A stretch of 64,000 nt of DNA from contig NZ_JAUYQU010000108.1 in NCBI RefSeq assembly GCF_030697065.1, forward strand, positions 1-64,000. Direction: 5' to 3'. Both the position numbers and the translations under genes were made by a program. The notes beneath the pieces are model-generated. The model saw only the letters and a program-made list of their open reading frames with translations, did not search any database and had not been told where the DNA came from. This DNA is from Bradyrhizobium sp. Its GTDB lineage: Bacteria; Pseudomonadota; Alphaproteobacteria; Rhizobiales; Xanthobacteraceae. This document shows, in pieces, positions 54,183 to 63,115 of the stretch (position 1 is its first letter; the number at the start of each line of letters is the position of its first letter).

Positions 54183-54587
54183 TCAACCGCCACCTTCATC
54201 AAACGGATTGACGATGGCGAGCCCGCCGATTTTTCGGCCGTGCTGCATGTCATCGGTGTAGAGCGTGTCGCAGCCGGCCTGCAGCGCGGCGGCGACGATC
54301 AGCGCGTCGTAGAACGACAGGCGATGATCGCGGGCCAGCGCGACGGCGGCTTGATGCGTGTTCAAGGTGACCGGAACGACATCGTCGAGCGAGGCGCGAA
54401 AGAGCCCGAGCGCGAACTCGATTTGTGGCCAGTCGTGGCCGAACTTCCGCCGTGCGACATGAACGAATTCGTTCAGTACCTGCACGCTGGCGAAGCCACG
54501 TCGCCCCAGGCACTCGTTGGCTGGTTGTCTTTTCGCATCCGAACTCGCGGCGTAAACCAGAATGTTGGTATCGAAAAACGCCGTCAC
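54183..54587 (-). CDS. vapC: PIN-domain toxin (VapC-like ribonuclease)
   Basis: A 134-residue PIN-domain protein. Acidic residues for the metal site are in FFDTNILVYA (first Asp), VLNEFVHV (Glu), LSFYDALIVAAAL (Asp) and LYTDDMQHG (last Asp). Such proteins cut RNA and are held inactive by a partner antitoxin. The GTG start at 54587 overlaps the antitoxin stop by four bases (GTGA), so the toxin is translated from the antitoxin message. It ends before a palindromic element. Confidence 0.88.
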   Translation of the reverse strand: MTAFFDTNILVYAASSDAKRQPANECLGRRGFASVQVLNEFVHVARRKFGHDWPQIEFALGLFRASLDDVVPVTLNTHQAAVALARDHRLSFYDALIVAAALQAGCDTLYTDDMQHGRKIGGLAIVNPFDEGGG

Positions 54588-54814
54588 CGTTCGTTGGCCT
54601 CGTCCCGATCGAATTTGTAATCGGGAGGAAGCGTCCAGTTCAGCGAGGCGATGTCCTTGAGCGCGGCCTTGCGACGGTCCTCTTTCTGCACGACCAACGT
54701 TCGTTCGGCCACATCGACGATGTTGATCTCGTCCCCGACGATCAGGCCCATCTTCTCCACCAGCGCCTTGGGCAACCGCACGGCCAGGCTGTCGCCCCAT
54801 TTCGAAACTTGCAT
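54584..54814 (-). CDS. AbrB/MazE-type antitoxin
   Basis: A 76-residue antitoxin. MQVSKWGDSLAVRLPKALVEKMGLIVGDEINI is the swapped-hairpin AbrB DNA-binding domain; the C-terminal half, ending LPPDYKFDRDEANER, is charged and flexible, as needed to cover the PIN active site. It precedes and overlaps the toxin gene. The upstream twin palindrome ATGATATCAT is the likely operator. AGGAG lies seven bases before the ATG. Confidence 0.9.
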   Translation of the reverse strand: MQVSKWGDSLAVRLPKALVEKMGLIVGDEINIVDVAERTLVVQKEDRRKAALKDIASLNWTLPPDYKFDRDEANER

Positions 54815-54838
54815 GGCTACCTCCTTGTCGTGAACCTA

Positions 54839-54862
54839 ATGATATCATGGAAATGATATCAT
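54839..54862. promoter_or_regulatory. Twin-palindrome operator of the toxin-antitoxin operon
   Basis: Two copies of the perfect 10-bp palindrome ATGATATCAT lie at 54839-54848 and 54853-54862, 14 bp apart (start to start). They lie 24 bp upstream of the antitoxin start, over the probable promoter. AbrB-type antitoxins bind as dimers to such sites, usually together with the toxin for full repression. Confidence 0.85.
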
Positions 54863-55098
54863 TCTCAAGAGGCGGCATTTCTGTGGGCGATAAATCCGCC
54901 GTTTCCACCGCCCACCCGGGTCTGCCCGCAGGTTCCATCCGGCGGTTTCGGCCCCGCACGGCTTTTGCGGGCCGATCCGATACCGCCCGGTCCCGTTGCC
55001 ATCCCCTTGTAAGCCCTCGTTATCCACGATCGGAACGATACCGCGCCTGACCACCGCGAAACACCGACCCGTTCGTTGTCCCGGTGAAGCGAGGTCCA

Positions 55099-57501
55099 AT
55101 GTATCAAGTTCTCAACTCCCTGATGATCGAGCACGACTGGCGCCTGGTGGCGCTGGCCGGTGCGGTCTGTCTGCTGGCGAGCGCGGTGACGGTCAGCCTG
55201 TTCCAGCGCGCGCAGCAGACGGCGGGCAACACCCGGCTGCTGTGGCTGGGCCTCGATGCCGCTGCCGGCGGATTCGGGATCTGGGCAACGCATTTCGTGG
55301 CCATGCTGGCTTACGGGCGCGGCACCGGTCTGAGGTATGATTTCGGCCAGACCGCGGTGTCGCTGCTGCTGGCCGTGGTCATCACCGGCGCCGGTCTTGG
55401 CATCGCCGTGCGCCACGACCGGCGATGGATCGCGGCGACCGGCGGCGCCGTCGTCGGTCTCGGCATCGCGGCGATGCACTACACCGGCATGCTGGCGCTG
55501 GAATTGCCCGCCCGCCTGATCTGGTCGCACGGCACCGTCGCGGCGTCGCTGCTGCTCGGCGTGGTTTTTTCCAGCCTCGCGGTATTCGTCGCCGCACGGC
55601 GTGAGGACTTTCGCCATGGGGCTGCGGCGGCCGCGCTGCTGGCGATCGCCATCCTGGCGCATCACTTCACGGCGATGGGGGCGGTCTCGTTCATTCCGGA
55701 TCCTGCCGTGGTCATCGATGGCCCGTCGCTGTCGTCCGCCGCGCTCGCTCTGTTCATTGCCGGCGCCGCTGCCATCCTGCTCGGCATGTGCCTGCTGGCG
55801 GCATTGCTCGACCGGCGATCGAAGGGCGAACTGCGCCAGCAGGAAATCCTGCTCGACACCGCGCTGGAGAACATGTCACAGGGCCTGTGCATGTGCGACG
55901 CCGACGGCCGCATCGTGCTGTTCAACGAGCGCTACACCCGAATGATGGGCCGCACCATCATGTCCTTCAAGGGCAGGCGGCTGCTCGAACTGTTCGAGCA
56001 TCAGAGGGTCACCGGCGAGCGGGAGCACAACCCGGAGCAGGTTTACGAAAGCATCGTGACGCAGATGCGCGGTGGCCAGACGGCGACCCGGATCGTCGAG
56101 CGGAACGGGCGCACGATCCGCGTCGTCAATCAGCCGATGGACGGTGGCGGCTGGGTCGCGACCTTCGAGGACATCACCGAATGGCAGCAGGCGCAGCAGC
56201 AGATTTTTCACATGGCCCGTCATGACGCGCTGACCGATCTGCCGAACCGCACGCTGTTCAGGGAGCGGCTGGAACTGGCGCTGGGAGCGGCCGGGTCCGG
56301 CGACCGCATCGCCGTGCTCTGCCTCGATCTCGATCATTTCAAGGATATCAACGACACGCTCGGTCACCCGATCGGCGACGCCTTGCTGCGGGACGTCGCC
56401 CGGCGCCTGCGCGCGACCGTGCGCGCCGGCGATACCGTCGCGCGTCTCGGCGGCGACGAGTTCGCCATCGTCCAGTTGCGCGGCGATGCCGAGACGTCCG
56501 CGGTGGCCGCGCTGGCCGGCCGCATCGTCGATGTGATCGGCGCGCCCTACGACATCGACGGCCACCAGCTCACCATCGGCGTCAGCATCGGAATTACGCT
56601 CGTGCCCGACGACGGCGGTGATCCGGACCAGTTGCTCAAGCATGCGGATCTGGCGCTTTATCACGCCAAGGCGGAGGGGCGCGGCGTCTACCGTTTCTTC
56701 GAGCCGGGCATGGATGCCCGCGCCCAGGCCCGCCGCACCCTGGAGCTCGACCTGCGCACCGCGCTGTCGTCGGACCAGTTCGAGGTCCATTACCAGCCGA
56801 TCCACAATCTCGAGGCGGACAGGATCGTCGCCTTCGAGGCGCTGCTGCGCTGGAATCATCCGCGCCGCGGCCTGATCGCGCCGATCGAATTCATTCCGGT
56901 GGCGGAACAGACCGGCCTGATGATCCCGCTCGGCGACTGGGTGCTTCGCCGGGCATGCCGGGACGCCGCCGGATGGCCCGGTGATATCCGGGTCGCCGTC
57001 AACCTGTCGCCGGTGCAATTCCGCAATCCCGACATGGTGTCCTCGGTCACGGCCGCGCTGGCGGCGGCCGGGCTGCCGGCCCGCCGCCTCGAACTGGAGA
57101 TCACGGAGACGGCGCTGCTGCAAAACAGCGAGGCGACGCTTTCGATGCTGCACGCGCTTCGCGGCCATGGCGTGCAAATCGCGATGGACGATTTCGGCAC
57201 CGGCTATTCGTCGCTGAGCTATCTGCGAAGCTTTCCGTTCGACAGAATCAAGATCGACGGCTCCTTCGTGGGAGAACTCTCCACCCGCGGCGACGCGATC
57301 GCGATCATCCACGCCGTCGCCGTGCTGGCCAGGAGGCTGGGCATTTCGACGACGGCCGAAGGAGTCGAGACCCGGGAGCAACTGGCGATGCTGCGGCTGG
57401 AAGGCTGCACCGAGGCGCAGGGCTATCTGTTCGGCCGGCCGCGCCCCGCCGTCGAGGTCGACGCGTTGCTGTCCGGGTCAAGCCTGCGGGAAGTCGCATG
57501 A
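55099..57501 (+). CDS. MHYT-PAS-GGDEF-EAL cyclic-di-GMP enzyme
   Basis: An 800-residue membrane signalling protein. Residues 1-~235 form an MHYT domain with seven helices and the motifs THFVAML, MHYTGM and HHFTAM, believed to bind copper or sense gas. A PAS domain follows (~250-365), then a diguanylate cyclase with an intact GGDEF (~450) and a phosphodiesterase with an intact FEALLRW motif (~579) and DDFGTGYSSLSYL. Both activities could be present. An ATG at 55099 is preferred over the GTG at 55084. Confidence 0.93.
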   Translation: MYQVLNSLMIEHDWRLVALAGAVCLLASAVTVSLFQRAQQTAGNTRLLWLGLDAAAGGFGIWATHFVAMLAYGRGTGLRYDFGQTAVSLLLAVVITGAGLGIAVRHDRRWIAATGGAVVGLGIAAMHYTGMLALELPARLIWSHGTVAASLLLGVVFSSLAVFVAARREDFRHGAAAAALLAIAILAHHFTAMGAVSFIPDPAVVIDGPSLSSAALALFIAGAAAILLGMCLLAALLDRRSKGELRQQEILLDTALENMSQGLCMCDADGRIVLFNERYTRMMGRTIMSFKGRRLLELFEHQRVTGEREHNPEQVYESIVTQMRGGQTATRIVERNGRTIRVVNQPMDGGGWVATFEDITEWQQAQQQIFHMARHDALTDLPNRTLFRERLELALGAAGSGDRIAVLCLDLDHFKDINDTLGHPIGDALLRDVARRLRATVRAGDTVARLGGDEFAIVQLRGDAETSAVAALAGRIVDVIGAPYDIDGHQLTIGVSIGITLVPDDGGDPDQLLKHADLALYHAKAEGRGVYRFFEPGMDARAQARRTLELDLRTALSSDQFEVHYQPIHNLEADRIVAFEALLRWNHPRRGLIAPIEFIPVAEQTGLMIPLGDWVLRRACRDAAGWPGDIRVAVNLSPVQFRNPDMVSSVTAALAAAGLPARRLELEITETALLQNSEATLSMLHALRGHGVQIAMDDFGTGYSSLSYLRSFPFDRIKIDGSFVGELSTRGDAIAIIHAVAVLARRLGISTTAEGVETREQLAMLRLEGCTEAQGYLFGRPRPAVEVDALLSGSSLREVA

Positions 57502-57547
57502 CCTCGCGGCCCGATGCGATGATGGGGTGTTGGCTCGATTACTCCGC

Positions 57548-57982
57548 TCACGACCTGCGCAGCGCAAAATGCGCGCCGCAGAACGCCACGACGGCGCCGA
57601 GGCCGAGCGCCGCGAGGCCCGCGAGCACGCCCGATATGGTCGGGACCGGGCTCGGCGCCGAGGCCGCCTGGCCGGCGCCGGCCAGCACCAGCACGCCGAC
57701 CGCGATCAGGAACTGGCGCATCCGCGGCGGAATCTGCCCGGATACCGCGCTGTCCAGCAGCGTCGCCGTCAGATAGCCGCCGGAAAAACCGAAGCTGGCG
57801 ATCAGCCACCACGCGATGGCGGCGCCCGCCGGCATGAATTCGCCGCTACCGGCGCGCCACAGGCCGCCGAGGTCGAGGCCGTAGCGCACCCCCATCATGT
57901 GTACGGCGAGCGCCAGCAGCACCCCTGATATCATCGCGCCCGCCAGGATCAGGCGGCGCGGAAAATAAGTCGTCTCGGCCAT
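57548..57982 (-). CDS. Small four-helix membrane protein of unknown function
   Basis: A 144-residue protein with about four hydrophobic helices. It starts MAETTYFPRRLILAGAMISG, and ends CGAHFALRRS. No family was recognised with confidence. The start was set at 57982; the upstream in-frame codons run into the divergent gene. The region between the two genes is only 52 bp, so their promoters must overlap. Confidence 0.6.
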   Translation of the reverse strand: MAETTYFPRRLILAGAMISGVLLALAVHMMGVRYGLDLGGLWRAGSGEFMPAGAAIAWWLIASFGFSGGYLTATLLDSAVSGQIPPRMRQFLIAVGVLVLAGAGQAASAPSPVPTISGVLAGLAALGLGAVVAFCGAHFALRRS

Positions 57983-58034
57983 CGGCCATTTGTAGGGTAA
58001 AGCCGGCGGGGCGCGCAAGCCGGCGTCGCCCGCC

Positions 58035-58670
58035 ATGACCGGGATAATCGCATTGCCAGAGCCATCGATCGAACATGCCACGACGTCCGCGGAAGCCGCG
58101 CCCTCCGCCAGTTACGCCTACAAGGCGTCGCTGGTCGGCAGCGCCCATCAATTCGAGCTGACGGAGCAGGGGCTGTCCTGGCAGGTCGGGAGCAGGTCCG
58201 GCGTCTGGCCCTATGCCGATATCGCCGAGATCAGGCTGTCGTACCGGCCGGCGTCGATGCAGTCGCGCCGTTTCCGCTGCGATATCACGCGCAACGACGG
58301 CCAGCGCATCGCCATCTATTCGACCAGCTGGCAGACCATCGCCCTGATGACGACGCAGGACCGGCCCTACCGCGACTTCATCACGCAGCTGCATGCGCGG
58401 ATGCAGCAAGCGGGCAGCACGGCCAAGCTGACCGGCGGGATCAATTACGCTGTCTTCGTCGCGGGGGGCGCGCTGGTGGCGCTGGTCGCAATCGCGATCA
58501 CCGGGCTGCTGGTGCGCGCGCTCGCCACCGGCGAGTTGGGCGGGGCGCTGTTCCTGGTCGGCTTCGCCGCGCTGTTCGCCTGGCAGATCGGCGGCTTCCT
58601 GCGGCGCAACCGTCCGCAGCCCTATACGTTCGACGCTCTGCCGCAGGCGCTGCTGCCGCAGGGCAAATAG
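58035..58670 (+). CDS. Membrane-anchored hypothetical protein
   Basis: A 211-residue protein with a soluble N-terminal half (YKASLVGSAHQFELTEQGLSW, GVWPYADIAEIRLSYRP), a beta-rich, PH-like pattern, and two C-terminal hydrophobic helices. The segment RFRCDITRNDGQRIAIYSTSW resembles bacterial PH-domain proteins. The function is unknown. It is divergent from the four-helix protein. Confidence 0.65.
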   Translation: MTGIIALPEPSIEHATTSAEAAPSASYAYKASLVGSAHQFELTEQGLSWQVGSRSGVWPYADIAEIRLSYRPASMQSRRFRCDITRNDGQRIAIYSTSWQTIALMTTQDRPYRDFITQLHARMQQAGSTAKLTGGINYAVFVAGGALVALVAIAITGLLVRALATGELGGALFLVGFAALFAWQIGGFLRRNRPQPYTFDALPQALLPQGK

Positions 58671-58698
58671 AGGTCCGGCACCGCGACAATGACGTCCG

Positions 58699-60048
58699 TC
58701 ATTCGGTCGAATCGAAATCCTCTTCCTGGGCGTTCAGCATTCCCGCCAGCGTGCCCAGCGCGGCTTCGAGTTGGTCGATCGGAGGGGCCGCCAGCGCCAG
58801 CCGCACCGCGTTCGGCGCATGGCCGGGGCTGGCGGCGAATGTCGTCGAGGGCGTCAACGCGATGTCGCGCCGGGCTGCTGCGGCGACGAAGGTCTGCGAG
58901 CGCCAGTGCGGCGGCAAGGTCAGCCACAGATGGTAGGATTTGGGGTTGGTCTGGATTTCGAGGCCGGCAAGGCAGGCCGCCGCGATTTTCTGGCGCGCCT
59001 GCGCATCGAGCCGTTTCAGCCGCGCCAGTTCGGCCGCGGTGCCGTCGGCCATCAATTGCTGGGCGGCGGCGAAGGCAAATCCCGCCGCGGTCCAGCCGCC
59101 GGAGCGCACCGACGCCATGACGTTTTCGCGCAGCCGCGGCGGCGCCACGACGAAGCCGAGCGAAAGCCCGGGCGCCACCTTCTTGGAGAGGCTGTCGAGC
59201 ACCACGCAACGGTCCGGCGCCAGGGCCGCCAGCGGCGGCTCGTCGTCGAGGAACGAATAGACGGCGTCCTCGATGACGACGAGATCGAGCTTCTCGACCA
59301 CGCGCAACAGGTCGGCGCGGCGCGCGGCGGGCATGGTGATTCCGAGCGGATTCTGAATGACGGGCTGAACGTAGATCGCCGACAGATGGGCTTCGCGATG
59401 GGCCTTTTGCACGGCGTCCGGACGCACGCCGTGTTCGTCCATCGCCAGCGGCACCAGCGTGACGCCGAGCCGGGCGGCGATGCCCTTGATGAACGGGTAG
59501 GTCAGCGCCTCGACGCCGCAGCGGCCGCCGGCCGGCACCACCGCGGCCAGCGCGGCCGCGATGCATTGCCGGCCATTGGCGGTGAACACCATCTGCTCGG
59601 GTCGTGGCGACCAGTCCCTGTTTTGCCGGGTGAGGTAATCCGCGGCGGTCCTTCTCAAGCCCTGCGTTCCCGTGCTGGTCGCCTGCCGCAACGCGATATC
59701 GAGCGCCTCCGGCCGGTTCAGCCCCTCCAGGCTTTTGGCGATCAGCAGCGATTGCGTCGGCAGCATCGGATAGTTGAATTCCAGGTCGATTTTTGCACCG
59801 CGCGGCTCGGTCGAGGCGGCGATGCCGCGGCGCGCTTCGCCCGAAATGAACGTGCCCCGCCCGACCTCGCCGACCACGAGGCCGCGGCGCAACAGCTCGG
59901 TGTAAACCCGGCTCGCCGTCGAGGTGGCGATCTTGCGCTCATAGGCAAAGGTACGCTGCGGCGGCAGCCGGTCGCCGGGCTTGAGGACGCCGCTGGCGAT
60001 CTCGGCGGCGACGGCATCGGCGAGCTTGGCGTATTCGAATTTCGACAT
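58699..60048 (-). CDS. MocR-family regulator (GntR HTH fused to aminotransferase)
   Basis: A 449-residue regulator. Residues 1-~75 form a GntR-type winged helix (YAKLADAVAAEIASGVLKPGDRLPPQR, ATSTASRVYTELLRRG); the rest is a fold-type I aminotransferase domain with the PLP lysine in VLDSLSKKVAPGLSLGF. MocR proteins sense PLP-linked ligands and usually control vitamin B6 or amino-acid genes. Direct repeats of TTGCACCGA just upstream of its own start are likely binding sites. The DUF1127 gene is divergent. Confidence 0.9.
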   Translation of the reverse strand: MSKFEYAKLADAVAAEIASGVLKPGDRLPPQRTFAYERKIATSTASRVYTELLRRGLVVGEVGRGTFISGEARRGIAASTEPRGAKIDLEFNYPMLPTQSLLIAKSLEGLNRPEALDIALRQATSTGTQGLRRTAADYLTRQNRDWSPRPEQMVFTANGRQCIAAALAAVVPAGGRCGVEALTYPFIKGIAARLGVTLVPLAMDEHGVRPDAVQKAHREAHLSAIYVQPVIQNPLGITMPAARRADLLRVVEKLDLVVIEDAVYSFLDDEPPLAALAPDRCVVLDSLSKKVAPGLSLGFVVAPPRLRENVMASVRSGGWTAAGFAFAAAQQLMADGTAAELARLKRLDAQARQKIAAACLAGLEIQTNPKSYHLWLTLPPHWRSQTFVAAAARRDIALTPSTTFAASPGHAPNAVRLALAAPPIDQLEAALGTLAGMLNAQEEDFDSTE

Positions 60049-60050
60049 TA

Positions 60051-60082
60051 TTGCACCGAGAGCAATGTTTTACTTGCACCGA
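60051..60082. promoter_or_regulatory. Candidate MocR operator (TTGCACCGA direct repeats)
   Basis: The sequence TTGCACCGA occurs at 60051-60059 and 60074-60082, 23 bp apart, about two helical turns. It lies two bases upstream of the MocR start codon. MocR-type PdxR regulators are known to bind direct repeats upstream of themselves. The site could control the regulator and the divergent DUF1127 gene. Confidence 0.6.
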
Positions 60083-60234
60083 TACAATTAGAGGATCAAT
60101 TAGACGCCTTCAAGCCCCGAGATTGCACTGAGGAGAGCGAGAGCAATCCGACGTCGCCGAGGCGCAACCGCTGCCCGCAGCGCCTGCGCCAGCGGCATTG
60201 CCAAGCCGGGCTTAAGGCCGATTGGAGAAGAAAG

Positions 60235-60471
60235 ATGACCACGATATCCCAGACTGCCGCACAACCTTCGATCCCCCAATGGTCGGGTGGGTTGGTGCGC
60301 TGGATCGGTGCCGGGGCGCTTGCCGCGGCGGCCTATTGGGAACGCCGGGCCGCGATCAGGGCGCTGCTGGAGCGGGACGACCGCGAATTGCGCGACATCG
60401 GCCTGGTGCGCAGCCAGATCGAGGCGGCGGTCGGCGGCGCCTTCCATCCGGGCACGGAACGGATGCGGTAA
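60235..60471 (+). CDS. DUF1127 small protein
   Basis: A 78-residue protein ending in the DUF1127 pattern RAAIRALLERDDRELRDIGLVRSQIEAAV, preceded by a short hydrophobic stretch. DUF1127 proteins (YjiS type) are Arg-rich and common in alphaproteobacteria; some are involved in RNA turnover or phosphate response. A GGAGAAGAAAG ribosome site supports the start. A perfect 20-bp palindrome lies right after the stop codon. Confidence 0.88.
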   Translation: MTTISQTAAQPSIPQWSGGLVRWIGAGALAAAAYWERRAAIRALLERDDRELRDIGLVRSQIEAAVGGAFHPGTERMR

Positions 60472-60491
60472 CTCCCTGTAATTACAGGGAG
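60472..60491. terminator. Perfect 20-bp palindrome after the DUF1127 gene
   Basis: CTCCCTGTAATTACAGGGAG is its own reverse complement, starting at the first base after the TAA stop codon. The following sequence is TCCTATCTGT, so there is no proper T-run and termination would be weak. It may serve instead as a binding site or RNA-stabilising hairpin. Confidence 0.45.
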
Positions 60492-60500
60492 TCCTATCTG

Positions 60501-60526
60501 TGCATGGGGTTGTTTTCGTGATTTTG
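60501..60526. repeat. 26-bp intergenic motif, copy 2
   Basis: The second copy of the motif at 371-396 (two mismatches). It follows the palindrome after the DUF1127 gene, 15 bp ahead of the usp gene end. It may be part of a longer element family outside this window. Confidence 0.5.
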
Positions 60527-60540
60527 CGCAGGCGGTGCGC

Positions 60541-60966
60541 TCAGTGCCGCACCACCAGCACCGAGCACTTGGCGTAGCGCACGACATGGCCGGCATTGGA
60601 GCCGAGAAAATAGGTGCGCATCGCCGGCCGGTGGGATGTCATGACGATCAGGTCGGCCTTGATCGCCGCGGCCTCCTCGAGGATCTCGTGATAGATGCCG
60701 CCCTGCCGCACCACGCTCGAGATCCGGGCCGCCTCGATGCCCGATTCCCGTGCCACGATGCTGAGCGCCTCCTCGGAGGTCTCGCGCTGCTGGGCGTCGA
60801 AATCGGCCGGCACATATTCCGCCAGCATCACCGGCGTCATTGGCAGGACGTTGAGCAGGCGCACCATGCCGCTCCAGGTCTGCGACAGCGTCGCCGCCGT
60901 GGCGATCGCGCCCTTCGCCAGATCGGTATCGGCGAGATCGATCGGCACCAGAATGGACTTGAACAT
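60541..60966 (-). CDS. Universal stress protein (UspA family)
   Basis: A 141-residue single-domain Usp. It starts MFKSILVPIDLADTDLAKGAI; the C-terminal nucleotide stretch is DLIVMTSHRPAMRTYFLGSN followed by AGHVVRYAKCSVLVVRH. The usual G-2x-G-9x-G-S/T pattern is altered here (TSHRPAMRTYFLGSNA), as in the MJ0577-like members. Usp proteins help in stress survival; the specific role is not visible. Confidence 0.9.
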   Translation of the reverse strand: MFKSILVPIDLADTDLAKGAIATAATLSQTWSGMVRLLNVLPMTPVMLAEYVPADFDAQQRETSEEALSIVARESGIEAARISSVVRQGGIYHEILEEAAAIKADLIVMTSHRPAMRTYFLGSNAGHVVRYAKCSVLVVRH

Positions 60967-61017
60967 CTGCGCCTCCGTGTTCGCGATCAGCCTACCACAG
61001 AAAAAACCGCATCCGCC

Positions 61018-61560
61018 TCAGTCGCCCGAGGCCAGCTTCAACAGCCTCGGGCTGACGAACCGGGCCAGCCGGCCGCGGCGGAATGCCACGTCGCTCCAGT
61101 CGTCGACTTCGAAGTCGAAGATCGCCAGGCCCGATGTCGGCAGATTGTCGCCGAGTTCCTTGCGTCCGGCGGGGTCGCCGCTGCCGGCCAGCATCAGCGC
61201 CAGTTCATGCATGCCGGGATTGTGCCCGACCAGCATCAGGACCTTCGGATCGGCCGCAGCCGCGGCATGGACGGCTTCCAGCAACTGCGTCGGATCGGCG
61301 CCATAGAGTTCCGGCACAAATTCGACCCGCGGCGGCGGCACGAGATCCTGCATCGCCTCCCAGGCGATTTCCCAGGTCTGGTTGGCGCGGACCGCGGTTG
61401 AAACCAGCACCGAATCGGGAAACGGCGGATGCCGGCCGATCCAGCCGCCGATCTCGGCGGCGTCGCGCCGGCCGCGGTCGTCCAGCCGGCGGTCCTGATC
61501 GCGGCCCGACGGTGCGTCGTTCTCGGTCTTGGCGTGACGCAGCAGCAGCAAACGACGCAT
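61018..61560 (-). CDS. SixA-type histidine phosphatase
   Basis: A 180-residue member of the phosphoglycerate-mutase-like family. The RHG motif is at the start (MRRLLLLRHAKTEND) and the second histidine at LMLVGHNPGMHELALML. Family members such as SixA remove phosphate from histidine on Hpt domains. An Hpt protein is encoded at 40805-41182, but no link between the two is visible from sequence. Starts 51 bp after the usp gene on the same strand. Confidence 0.88.
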   Translation of the reverse strand: MRRLLLLRHAKTENDAPSGRDQDRRLDDRGRRDAAEIGGWIGRHPPFPDSVLVSTAVRANQTWEIAWEAMQDLVPPPRVEFVPELYGADPTQLLEAVHAAAAADPKVLMLVGHNPGMHELALMLAGSGDPAGRKELGDNLPTSGLAIFDFEVDDWSDVAFRRGRLARFVSPRLLKLASGD

Positions 61561-61657
61561 GGCGCAATCTCGATTCGGTTCAGGCCCACCGGATTAATCT
61601 ACAAGCTCATGCCCGGGACAAGGTGACAAGCGCCTGATCGGTCCCTAAGAAAACGAT

Positions 61658-63115
61658 ATGGACGAGACTTTCACAAGCGCGACCAACGGGCCGGATGCCG
61701 CCGCGGCGCCGGCGCGCTCGCGGCTTTCGTTCGACCTCGATGTCGATATCTGCGTGATCGGCGCAGGACTTGCCGGCCTCACGGTGGCGCTCGAGGCGGC
61801 ACGGCTCGGCGCGAGCGTCGCGGTGCTCGAGGGCCGGCATGTCGGCTGGAGCGCGTCGGGCCATCAACTCGGCACGGTGATGCCCGGTTACGGACTGGCC
61901 ATCGGCGAGCTGATCGCGCGCATCGGCCTGGAAGACGCCCGCGAACTCTGGTCGCTGTCGAAAGAGGGCGCGGAGTATGTCCGGGCCAACGCCACCGAAG
62001 CGCAGATGCCGGGGATCGCGCTCAGCGAGGGAGCCCTGGAGGTCTCCAACGTCGAGGCCGGCGATGCCTTGATCAGCCGGCTGCAGATGCTCGGCGAGGA
62101 CTTCGATACCGAAGTCGAGGGCTGGCAGGTCGACCGCGTGCGCGCCGAAATCAAGACCAGTCACTATTTCCACGGGGTGTATTATCCCCGGGCGTTTCAA
62201 CTCGACGGCCGAAAATATCTTCATGGCCTTGCCGCGCTGGCGCGGCGGGCAGGGGCGCGGATTTTCGAGGACACGCCGGTCGTCAGTATCGATCCATCGG
62301 GCATCCGCAAGCGCATCGTGACGCCGTCGGCGCGGTTGCGCGCGTCGCATATCGTGCTCGCCGGCAACGTCCATCTCGGCGCGCCGCTGCGGCGGCTTTC
62401 GGAAACGCTGCTGCCGGTTTGGCGCTACGCCGGGGTGACCGAGCCGCTCGGCGAACGGCTGGCCGACGTCATGACGTTTCAGGGGTCGGTGACCGACAGC
62501 GACGGCATCGACCATTTTCGGATCGTCGAGGGCGACCGGTTGATGTGGGCCAGTCCGGAAACCACATGGGCGGCGCGGCCCGAGCGCTACGCGCCCGCCA
62601 TTGCCCGAAGGATCCACACCATCTTTCCGCAACTCGGAAAGGTCGGGATTGCCGAAATGCGGGGCGGCGTGGTCGGCGAGACCGTGCACGGCATGCCGCA
62701 GATCGGCCAGCTGCGTAAGGGCCTGTGGGTCGCCAGCGGCTTCGGCCGCCACGGCCTGAACACGACGGCAATGGCGGGGCTGCTGATCGCGCGCAGCATC
62801 CTGTGGGGCGAAGAACGCTGGCGGCTGTTTTCGCCGTTCGAACTGGTCTGGGCGGGCGGCGCCACCGGCCGAGCCGCCGGGCATGTCATCGGGTTGTGGG
62901 GGCGGGGAAGTTCCGCCGCCGCCGGTGCGCTGGCCCGCTACCGGGAACGGGCGCGGGTTCAGGAACGCCTGCGCGAGGCGCGGCTGGCCGAGGCCAACCG
63001 GCAGGCAGGAACCCGAGGGCCGCCGCCGCGCCGGCCGCAGCCCGGCCGCCCACCTCCGGAGCGTCCCGTCCCGCAGGCCACGGCAAGCCCGGGCGAAGGC
63101 GAGGGAGCTTCCTGA
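61658..63115 (+). CDS. FAD-dependent oxidoreductase (DAO/PuuB-like)
   Basis: A 485-residue flavoprotein. ICVIGAGLAGLTVALEAARLGASVAVLEG is the FAD-binding fold, and the C-terminal GFGRHGLNTTAMAGLLIA closes it. The family oxidises amines or amino acids such as gamma-glutamylputrescine, sarcosine or glycine. The last ~60 residues are a Pro/Arg-rich tail (GRPPPERPVPQA) not seen in typical members. The substrate cannot be stated. Confidence 0.85.
   Translation: MDETFTSATNGPDAAAAPARSRLSFDLDVDICVIGAGLAGLTVALEAARLGASVAVLEGRHVGWSASGHQLGTVMPGYGLAIGELIARIGLEDARELWSLSKEGAEYVRANATEAQMPGIALSEGALEVSNVEAGDALISRLQMLGEDFDTEVEGWQVDRVRAEIKTSHYFHGVYYPRAFQLDGRKYLHGLAALARRAGARIFEDTPVVSIDPSGIRKRIVTPSARLRASHIVLAGNVHLGAPLRRLSETLLPVWRYAGVTEPLGERLADVMTFQGSVTDSDGIDHFRIVEGDRLMWASPETTWAARPERYAPAIARRIHTIFPQLGKVGIAEMRGGVVGETVHGMPQIGQLRKGLWVASGFGRHGLNTTAMAGLLIARSILWGEERWRLFSPFELVWAGGATGRAAGHVIGLWGRGSSAAAGALARYRERARVQERLREARLAEANRQAGTRGPPPRRPQPGRPPPERPVPQATASPGEGEGAS

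Noticed and set aside
54183-54959. Single 258-residue protein covering toxin plus upstream region
   Set aside because: The upstream part is the antitoxin gene in another frame; the PIN domain starts at the GTG at 54587 with a 4-bp overlap.
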